Positions 1 to 5,021 of a stretch of DNA of 8,796 nucleotides are shown in pieces. The stretch is from Fulvivirga aurantia. Lineage in GTDB: Bacteria > Bacteroidota > Bacteroidia > Cytophagales > Cyclobacteriaceae. Made by a program: the position numbers and the translations under genes. The stretch is from positions 1 through 8,796 of the forward strand of contig NZ_SMMD01000802.1 of the NCBI RefSeq assembly GCF_009711475.1, in the 5' to 3' direction. Under the pieces are notes generated by a model, which worked only from the letters and a program-made list of their open reading frames with translations, did not search any database and was not told where the DNA came from. The first letter of the stretch is position 1, and every line of letters starts with the position of its first letter.

Positions 1-283
1 GATCTATATATATATCAAGACTATCGTTGTCATCTTCACTCAGGTGAGCTACATGCTGCATGATCTCATCTTCAGAGAGCTTGGCAATTTTAGAGATCTT
101 AAAACCGTGGTGATTTAAAATGGCAATGTTGAGGAGCTTTTTAAGCTCTACATCTGAGTAAGTTCTTATGTTGGTGTCTGTTCTGTCGGGAGATATTATA
201 CCATACCTTTTTTCCCATATCCTTAAGGTGTGTGCCTTAATACCAGACAGCTTTTCTAGTTCTTTAATCGAATACTTACCCAT
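1..283 (-). CDS. MerR-family transcriptional regulator, N-terminal part (runs off the window)
   Basis: Reading the minus strand from the ATG at 283-281 gives 94 open codons to the window edge without a stop, so the gene is partial at its 3' end. The product begins MGKYSIKELEKLSGIKAHTL and continues RIWEKRYG (about residues 21-28), the helix-turn-helix and wing of a MerR DNA-binding domain (residues 4-70). The stretch with ISPDRTDTNIRTYS (30-43) and LLNIAILNHHGFKISKIAKL (50-69) closely resembles the Bacteroidota MerR regulators often found beside carotenoid genes (crtI/crtB), which carry a C-terminal cobalamin-binding-like domain as in CarH/LitR. That domain would lie beyond the edge here, so the carotenoid/light role is inferred from family resemblance only. 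The gene is divergent from the protease gene across a 398-base spacer. No strong Shine-Dalgarno sequence precedes the ATG, which is normal for this phylum. Confidence 0.85.
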   Translation of the reverse strand, partial: MGKYSIKELEKLSGIKAHTLRIWEKRYGIISPDRTDTNIRTYSDVELKKLLNIAILNHHGFKISKIAKLSEDEIMQHVAHLSEDDNDSLDIYID

Positions 284-522
284 AGCCTAATTTGCTTTCA
301 TTGCAAAACAGCTGCATAAATAAAATGTTTAATCATTTCATTCAAATATTCGACAAAATAAATTGGTAAAACACACTTTACTCGGCTTAGGAGGTGTTTT
401 TGAAAATATATTATCTAAAATATTGTGATTTATAGATAGTATGAAATTAAATTTTGAAATAACGATTAAATGCCATATAAATTATGTCTTCTGAAAAAAA
501 ATACTTAAATAGCGTAGTCAAA

Positions 523-546
523 TTTTCAACCTAAACCATTGATTCT
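523..546 (+). repeat. Imperfect direct repeat, copy 1
   Basis: This copy starts TTTTCAACCT then AAACC and ends TTGATTCT. It matches the segment at 657-681 (TTTTCAACCT, two extra bases AT, AAACC, then GTTAATCT) with a 2-base insertion and two substitutions. The copies start 134 bases apart. Whether this reflects a small duplication, a protein-binding site or chance in AT-rich DNA is unknown. Confidence 0.45.
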
Positions 547-554
547 TCTTAGTA

Positions 555-574
555 GTGATACTCGGAAGTATCGC
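555..574 (+). other. Hairpin in the region upstream of the protease gene
   Basis: GTGATACT (555-562) pairs with AGTATCGC (567-574) around the loop CGGA. The stem is 8 bp with one G-T wobble. It is the strongest of three consecutive small hairpins (the others are CCTAA/TTAGG at 590-606 and AACCA/TGGTT at 615-634). It may be an operator or part of a structured 5' leader. No U-tract follows, so it is not a terminator. Confidence 0.4.
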
Positions 575-656
575 GTTTCTTACCAAATGCCTAACTTCAG
601 ATTAGGTGTATTTTAACCAGATTCCATATTGGTTTGGGTTGATGATGGCTTAATTA

Positions 657-681
657 TTTTCAACCTATAAACCGTTAATCT
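657..681 (+). repeat. Imperfect direct repeat, copy 2, abutting the protease start codon
   Basis: Second copy of the element at 523-546. It ends at the base just before the protease ATG at 682, so it fills the place of the ribosome-binding region. It has no purine-rich Shine-Dalgarno motif. Confidence 0.45.
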
Positions 682-2763
682 ATGTTAAAACGTTTACTAG
701 TTTTTGGAGCGGCAGTGTGCTGTTCTTATTTCGCAACCGCTCAGCAGCGTGAGTGTGCTTCGCACGAGGTACACGAAAGAATGCTAAAAAACAATCCGGA
801 ATATGCGCAACGTCAGGCAGACATCGAGGCACTCACAGCTCGATTTGTACAAAATCCTGAAAGCAGACAAGAAGGTGGGCAAATTATAATTCCATGTATT
901 GTACATGTGGTGTACGCCAACTCAAATGAGAATATTTCTGATGCTCAGGTCCAATCTCAGATTGATAGATTAAACAAAGATTTTAGTGCTACAAATAGCG
1001 ATTACAACAATACACCTTCTATTTTTACCAGCGTAAGATCTGGTGATACCGATATAAGGTTTGAGTTGATCGAAACTAAGCGCTACTCAAATAGCAGATC
1101 TACATGGGGTACTAATGATGCTGTAAAGTATGAGTACCCTCCAATAGAGCCTGCAAGAATCCTTAACATGTGGGTTGCTGATATCGGTGGTGGTATCTTA
1201 GGTTACGCTCAGTTTCCTGGTGGTAACCCAAGCACTGATGGGGTAGTAATGTCTCCTCAGTATTTTGGTGACGCTTCTGTATCTGGTGGAGGTTCTTTTT
1301 TCCTTTCTGCTCCTTTTAACAGAGGTAGAACAGCGACTCACGAAGTTGGTCACTGGTTAAACCTTCGTCATATCTGGGGTGATGGTAACTGCTCTCAAGA
1401 TGACTTCGTAAGCGATACTCCAGTAGCAGGTAACCCTAACTATGGTTGTCCTTCAGCAGGTACAAACAGCTGTGCTGGTGGTCAGAGTGATATGTTTATG
1501 AACTACATGGACTATGTAGACGATGCTTGTATGTTTATGTTTTCTGCTGGTCAGGATTCAAGAATGCAGGCTACGTTCTCAAGTGGCGGTGGTCGTGAAG
1601 GCTTCCTGCTAGACCCTGTTTATACGCCTGGTGGCGGTGGTGGTGGGGGAGGCCTCTCTTGTTCTGCTACAGAAACTCCTGGCTACAGCGAAGGTTTCGA
1701 AAGCAGCTTTGGTGCATGGTCTAATGCCAGCGGAGATGACTTCAACTGGACTCGTAGAAGTGGTGGTACACCTTCAAGAAACACTGGACCTTCTAGTGCA
1801 TATGCAGGTAGCTTTTACATGTATGTAGAGGCTTCTAGTCCTAATTACTCTAACAAAACAGGTATTATAGAAAGCCCTTGCTTCGACCTTGCTGGTCAGA
1901 GCAGCGCAACTTTCTCTTTCAGATACCACATGTATGGCGCGTCAAATATGGGTAGCCTACAATTACAAGCTACTACTGATGGTAGCACGTGGGGAACTAT
2001 CTGGTCTAAAAGTGGAAACCAGGGTAATAGCTGGGCAGCAGCAAATGTTGACCTTGGCAATTACTTAGGAGATGACGTAAAATTAAGATTTGTAGGAACT
2101 ACTGGTAACACCTGGCAAGGAGATATGGCGGTAGACGCTATCAGCCTTAGCGGCTCTGGTGGCGGTGGCGGTGGTGGTACTACCACTGTAAACCTTTCTA
2201 TCACTTTAGACAATTACCCTGAGGAGACAAGCTGGCAGATAAGAAGTGGATCAACAGTAATTGCTTCTGGCGGAACTTACGGTCAACAGCCTGATGGCTC
2301 TACTGTAACTCAGAATATCGAATTGAATGATGGATGCTACGACTTCGTCATTAGCGATACTTACGGTGATGGTATCTGCTGTTCTTACGGAAACGGTTCT
2401 TACTCACTTACAGCTGGCGGATCTACGCTTGCTTCAGGTGGATCGTTTGGATCTAGTGAAACTACTAATTTCTGCGTAGGAGCCGGAGCAAGATCTGCTA
2501 ACTCTACAGTAACAAGAGAAGGACAGGCACCTGCAGGTTTCTCAATATTCCCTAACCCTGCAAACAACAAAGTGACTATCTACTCTGGTAAAATGAAAGC
2601 ACCTAACTACATGATCATAAACACTGCCGGTAGAATCTACCAGCAAGGTGTGATCACCGGAAACCAATCTGAAGTAAATGTTTCTGGTCTTGAGTCAGGT
2701 TTCTACATTGTAAAAGTTACAGATGGCGAAAATACTGTTGTACATAAGCTTGTAAAACAATAA
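682..2763 (+). CDS. Secreted M43-type zinc metalloprotease with type IX secretion sorting domain
   Basis: A 693-residue exported protease of the cytophagalysin/pappalysin (M43) group. Residues 1-20 are a Sec signal peptide (MLKR, hydrophobic core, ATA then Q). Residues 22-50 (ECASHEVHERMLKNNPEY) resemble the conserved N-terminus of this family. The catalytic zinc motif HEVGHWLNLRH lies at 220-230 (His220, Glu221, His224, His230), followed by IWGD; the Met-turn is NYMDY at 274-278. Cys237, Cys256, Cys264 and Cys283 occupy places where M43 enzymes form disulfides. An 8-glycine linker (317-324) leads to a MAM/jelly-roll-like adhesion domain (about 333-490), then a 7-glycine linker (493-499), then a domain with LDNYPEETSW and YGDGICCSYGNGSYSL (503-600) seen in many Bacteroidota secreted proteins. 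Residues 619-693 (FSIFPNPANN ... GFYIVKV ... HKLVKQ) are a type A Por sorting domain, predicting outer-membrane passage by T9SS and cell-surface attachment or release. It appears monocistronic, with its own terminator. The substrate cannot be inferred. Confidence 0.93.
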   Translation: MLKRLLVFGAAVCCSYFATAQQRECASHEVHERMLKNNPEYAQRQADIEALTARFVQNPESRQEGGQIIIPCIVHVVYANSNENISDAQVQSQIDRLNKDFSATNSDYNNTPSIFTSVRSGDTDIRFELIETKRYSNSRSTWGTNDAVKYEYPPIEPARILNMWVADIGGGILGYAQFPGGNPSTDGVVMSPQYFGDASVSGGGSFFLSAPFNRGRTATHEVGHWLNLRHIWGDGNCSQDDFVSDTPVAGNPNYGCPSAGTNSCAGGQSDMFMNYMDYVDDACMFMFSAGQDSRMQATFSSGGGREGFLLDPVYTPGGGGGGGGLSCSATETPGYSEGFESSFGAWSNASGDDFNWTRRSGGTPSRNTGPSSAYAGSFYMYVEASSPNYSNKTGIIESPCFDLAGQSSATFSFRYHMYGASNMGSLQLQATTDGSTWGTIWSKSGNQGNSWAAANVDLGNYLGDDVKLRFVGTTGNTWQGDMAVDAISLSGSGGGGGGGTTTVNLSITLDNYPEETSWQIRSGSTVIASGGTYGQQPDGSTVTQNIELNDGCYDFVISDTYGDGICCSYGNGSYSLTAGGSTLASGGSFGSSETTNFCVGAGARSANSTVTREGQAPAGFSIFPNPANNKVTIYSGKMKAPNYMIINTAGRIYQQGVITGNQSEVNVSGLESGFYIVKVTDGENTVVHKLVKQ

Positions 2764-2788
2764 CATAAACCAACGACCTGTAAACCTG

Positions 2789-2817
2789 AAGGGGCTGATT
2801 TTTTCAGCCCCTTTTTT
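2789..2817 (+). terminator. Rho-independent terminator after the protease gene
   Basis: GGGGCTGA (2791-2798) pairs perfectly with TCAGCCCC (2804-2811) around a loop of five Ts, extended by AA/TT pairs, and is followed by a run of Ts (2812-2817). It lies 27 bases after the protease stop codon and separates that gene from the two-component operon. Confidence 0.93.
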
Positions 2818-2840
2818 ATTGGATTTAACTCATACCGGCC

Positions 2841-2859
2841 AACTTCAGAATCTCTTCAA
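2841..2859 (+). promoter_or_regulatory. Putative response-regulator binding site: CTTCA direct repeat, 11-base period
   Basis: AACTTCAGAATCTCTTCAA contains CTTCA at 2843-2847 and 2854-2858, exactly 11 bases apart (one helical turn). This is the arrangement bound by head-to-tail dimers of OmpR/PhoB-family regulators. A 19-base segment upstream of the TonB receptor gene (4950-4968) matches it at 16 of 19 positions without gaps and has the same spacing. The site lies where a -33 element would be expected relative to the -7 element at 2870, as in promoters that need an activator of this class. Binding by the adjacent regulator is inferred. Confidence 0.55.
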
Positions 2860-2869
2860 AAAAGGCTTA

Positions 2870-2877
2870 TATATTTG
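2870..2877 (+). promoter_or_regulatory. Promoter -7 element of the two-component operon
   Basis: TATATTTG matches the Bacteroidota -7 consensus TAnnTTTG at every fixed position. No TTTG/TTG -33 box is found at the usual distance; the CTTCA repeat occupies that place. Transcription starting a few bases downstream would give a leader of roughly 75 bases before the response regulator ATG, carrying a small hairpin (GTTATT 2918-2923 / AATAAC 2927-2932). Confidence 0.55.
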
Positions 2878-2955
2878 GGTTGATTAGATTAGGAGAACTG
2901 TGTAGTTACGTTGATTTGTTATTAAAAATAACGACTACCGTATGATGATTTGAAA

Positions 2956-3636
2956 ATGAAAGTACTGCTGGTTGAAGACAATATTGATTTAGCACAAAAT
3001 ATAAAAGGTTATCTCGACAAGGAAGGCTATGTGGTGGAGTCTGTCGGAACTTATGAGACCGCAATAAAAAAGCTGGCCGGTTTTGACTATGACGTTGTAC
3101 TTCTCGATATAATGTTGCCAGATGGTAACGGACTAGAAATATTGCAATACCTCAAACGGCATACACCCGATACAGGGGTGCTCATTTCATCAGCAAAAAA
3201 TGCATTAGACGACCGTATACAGGGGCTTGAGCTTGGTGCGGATGATTACCTTTCAAAACCCTTTCATTTATCAGAACTCAATGCCCGTATAAAAGCCATC
3301 TATAGAAGAAGGCAATTGAGCGGTGCCAATGAGATGACGCTAAATGAAATTTCTATAAACACTGATACACTTGATGTACGGGTAAACGACAACTTGCTGG
3401 ACCTCACCAGAAAGGAATATGAGCTGCTTTTATTTTTTATTGTAAATAAGAACAGAGTACTTACCAAGCAATCAATAGCGGAGCATTTGTGGGGAGACTA
3501 TATGGATTCTATGGATTCTTTTGACTTTGTATACCAGCATATAAAAAACCTTAGAAAGAAAATCACTGCAGCCGGTGGGCGTGATTACATCCAAACGATG
3601 TACGGGTCCGGCTATAAATTTAATACGAATACATGA
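2956..3636 (+). CDS. OmpR/PhoB-family response regulator transcription factor
   Basis: A 226-residue DNA-binding response regulator. The receiver domain (1-115) has the acidic pair Glu7/Asp8 (MKVLLVEDN), the phospho-acceptor Asp51 (VVLLDIMLPDGNG), Ser79 in the switch position and the conserved Lys101 (YLSKPF). The C-terminal winged helix (about 128-224) has LTRKEYELLLF, VLTKQSIAEHLWG, FDFVYQHIKNLRKKI and the final YGSGYKF hairpin. I chose the ATG at 2956 because the family normally begins MKVLLVEDN; a TTG two codons upstream (2950) is in frame but unlikely. The stop codon overlaps the start of the kinase gene in ATGA, so the two are translationally coupled. An 11-base-phased direct repeat upstream suggests autoregulation. 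It probably also controls the downstream TonB receptor gene, which carries the same repeat. Confidence 0.93.
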   Translation: MKVLLVEDNIDLAQNIKGYLDKEGYVVESVGTYETAIKKLAGFDYDVVLLDIMLPDGNGLEILQYLKRHTPDTGVLISSAKNALDDRIQGLELGADDYLSKPFHLSELNARIKAIYRRRQLSGANEMTLNEISINTDTLDVRVNDNLLDLTRKEYELLLFFIVNKNRVLTKQSIAEHLWGDYMDSMDSFDFVYQHIKNLRKKITAAGGRDYIQTMYGSGYKFNTNT

Positions 3637-4901
3637 AGCTGATTTTAAAAATCACGATTCTCTATCTTTTCATTTCACTTCTGGTTTTTGCCTTAGGGGG
3701 TATTATCACCTTTGAGGTAATAAAAAGGGAAGTGGATTTGGAGCAACAGCGCTTTTTAAAAGAAAGGCTCAACTCTGCCATCAGAATGATTGAGCGTAGA
3801 AATCTCGATAAACCATTTAAAAGAGATAAAATCAGCATTTTGCCACTCGCTGTGTTAGAAGAAGAAACGGAAATTATTTATAGCGACACCATCGTGATGC
3901 ATAGCACACTGCAGCGTATGGAGCCACATGTAAAGCTCGATGTAATCAAAAATGTGAAAGGCAGGTCGTATAAAATATCGATGTTTGACCTGATTGTGGA
4001 AGAAGATGATATCGCTGAAGGGGTGCAAGAGTCTTTAATAAAAATGTACATCTTGCTAACCGTTGTGGTGCTGATTTTAAGTGGTGTAGCCTCATTCTTT
4101 TTACTCAAGCCTTTTAATCATACACTGCAAATCATCAAAAACTTCAGGCTTAGTAATAATGAAGATGTTAAGTTTTCAAAATCATCGACTTCAGAGTTTA
4201 ATAAGCTGAATATATTTTTGGGAGAGATGACTCTGAAAATGAGAAGAGACTATTTGGCAATGAAAGAATTTACAGAAAATGCTTCTCATGAGATGCAAAC
4301 ACCTCTGACTATCGCTAGTGGTAAACTCGAGATGCTCCTAAATGCTGATAATCTGACTGATGAACAAATGTCTATGATTGTTTCTGCCCAGGACTCAATC
4401 AGAAGATTATCAAAAATGAATAAGTCACTTTCATTACTTACAAAGATTGAAAATAAAGAATTTGAAAGTAAAGATGAGGTAAACCTGAGCGCTAAACTTG
4501 AACAACAGATTTTTGATTTTGAAGAACTGATAAACTTAAAATCGATCAAACTGCATAAGGATATTACGGGCAATGTTAAGCTCAAAATAGACGATGTGCT
4601 TTGTAATATACTATTGACCAACCTGTTGCAAAATGCTGTGAGACATAATTTTGAGGAGGGTGAGATATATGTAAACCTCACCACCGATGAGTTAAGCATA
4701 ACAAATACCGGCAACCCATTGCTCACCGATCCTGATGTTTTGTTTGACAGGTTTAAAAAAGGTAATCAAAGTGCTGAGTCTATAGGTTTAGGGCTGGCTA
4801 TAGTAAAGAAAATTTGTGACGCCAATGGTTTTGAAGTAGATTACATTTATGCCAATGGTAAGCACAAACTCACTGTTTCTTTTCAACATAAGCCACAATA
4901 A
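3633..4901 (+). CDS. Sensor histidine kinase, partner of the preceding response regulator
   Basis: A 422-residue inner-membrane kinase. Transmembrane segment 1 is about residues 7-27 and segment 2 about 138-158, enclosing a periplasmic sensor region of about 105 residues that I do not recognise. A short degenerate HAMP-like linker follows. The dimerisation/phospho-acceptor box is FTENASHEMQTPL with His219 (Gln in place of the usual Arg in HExRTP, common in this phylum). The ATP-binding domain has the N box TNLLQNAVRHN (329-339, key Asn334), an altered G1 box SITNTGNPL (355-363), the F box DRFKKGN and the G2 box GLGLAIVKKI (385-394). In the G1 box the usual Asp of DxGxG is Asn358. Its start overlaps the regulator's stop by 4 bases, giving one operon. 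The stimulus is unknown; the neighbouring TonB receptor suggests envelope or nutrient sensing. Confidence 0.92.
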   Translation: MKLILKITILYLFISLLVFALGGIITFEVIKREVDLEQQRFLKERLNSAIRMIERRNLDKPFKRDKISILPLAVLEEETEIIYSDTIVMHSTLQRMEPHVKLDVIKNVKGRSYKISMFDLIVEEDDIAEGVQESLIKMYILLTVVVLILSGVASFFLLKPFNHTLQIIKNFRLSNNEDVKFSKSSTSEFNKLNIFLGEMTLKMRRDYLAMKEFTENASHEMQTPLTIASGKLEMLLNADNLTDEQMSMIVSAQDSIRRLSKMNKSLSLLTKIENKEFESKDEVNLSAKLEQQIFDFEELINLKSIKLHKDITGNVKLKIDDVLCNILLTNLLQNAVRHNFEEGEIYVNLTTDELSITNTGNPLLTDPDVLFDRFKKGNQSAESIGLGLAIVKKICDANGFEVDYIYANGKHKLTVSFQHKPQ

Positions 4902-4916
4902 CAGCTTAAGAAAATC

Positions 4917-4933
4917 GAGGTTTCATCAACCTC
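4917..4933 (+). other. Small hairpin between the kinase and receptor genes
   Basis: GAGGTT (4917-4922) pairs with AACCTC (4928-4933) around a 5-base loop. No T-run follows, so it is a poor terminator and kinase transcripts could read into the receptor gene. It sits 16 bases before the CTTCA repeats and could be an mRNA processing or stability element or an operator. Confidence 0.35.
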
Positions 4934-4949
4934 AAGGCATAAAATAAAA

Positions 4950-4990
4950 AACTTCAGATTTCCTTCAATATTGATTCAAGTTTTGCTCAA
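4950..4990 (+). promoter_or_regulatory. Putative response-regulator binding region: up to four half-sites at 11-base period
   Basis: CTTCA (4952), CTTCA (4963), ATTCA (4974) and GCTCA (4985) start exactly 11 bases apart, all ending in TCA; the last three are followed by A. The first 19 bases (4950-4968) match the site upstream of the response regulator gene at 16 of 19 positions. The last half-site starts 16 bases before the -7-like element at 5001, the same distance as at the regulator promoter (2854 to 2870). This is what tandem dimers of an OmpR/PhoB-type activator would need. The first two half-sites are convincing; the third and fourth are degenerate. Confidence 0.55.
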
Positions 4991-5000
4991 ACACTGCCTT

Positions 5001-5008
5001 TAGTTTAG
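5001..5008 (+). promoter_or_regulatory. Probable -7 element of the TonB receptor promoter
   Basis: TAGTTTAG matches five of the six fixed positions of TAnnTTTG. A TTTG at 4982-4985 is only 15 bases upstream, shorter than the usual -33 to -7 spacing of about 19, so recruitment by an activator is plausible. Transcription would start close to 5012. That leaves a leader of about 10 bases to the ATG at 5022, or about 19 bases to the ATG at 5031. Confidence 0.45.
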
Positions 5009-5021
5009 CAGTTAGTTAAAC

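Larger units (their letters stand above)
284..681. other. Divergent intergenic region with hairpins, no gene seen
   Basis: This 398-base AT-rich spacer separates the divergent MerR and protease genes and must hold both promoters. I found no exact TAnnTTTG element on either strand; near misses include TTGGTTTG at 629-636. Visible structure includes an inverted repeat AAAACAC (368-374)/GTGTTTT (394-400), and three successive short hairpins in the half nearest the protease (555-574, 590-606, 615-634). An imperfect direct repeat has copies at 523-546 and 657-681. The only ATG-initiated reading frame noticed (441-494, 17 codons) has no support as a gene. Confidence 0.6.

Noticed and set aside
5..17. 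TATATATATA tract near the window start, considered as a repeat or promoter
   Set aside because: It lies inside the MerR coding frame and encodes Asp-Ile-Tyr-Ile-Asp.
368..400. AAAACAC/GTGTTTT inverted repeat followed by Ts, considered as a terminator of a small RNA
   Set aside because: The stem is only 7 bp of mostly A-T pairs with a 19-base loop, and no promoter or transcript upstream of it is evident. It lies between divergent genes, where no terminator is expected.
441..494. 17-codon reading frame in the divergent spacer
   Set aside because: It is too short, with no ribosome-binding site, promoter or recognisable product; AT-rich spacers give such frames by chance.
2950..2955. TTG start giving two extra residues (MK) before the response regulator
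   Set aside because: The ATG at 2956 yields the standard MKVLLVEDN start of the family; the TTG has no supporting ribosome-binding site.
4286..4726. Long open frame on the minus strand inside the kinase gene
   Set aside because: It is a Ser/Ile/Leu-rich shadow of the kinase coding frame with no motif; the forward frame has all kinase boxes.
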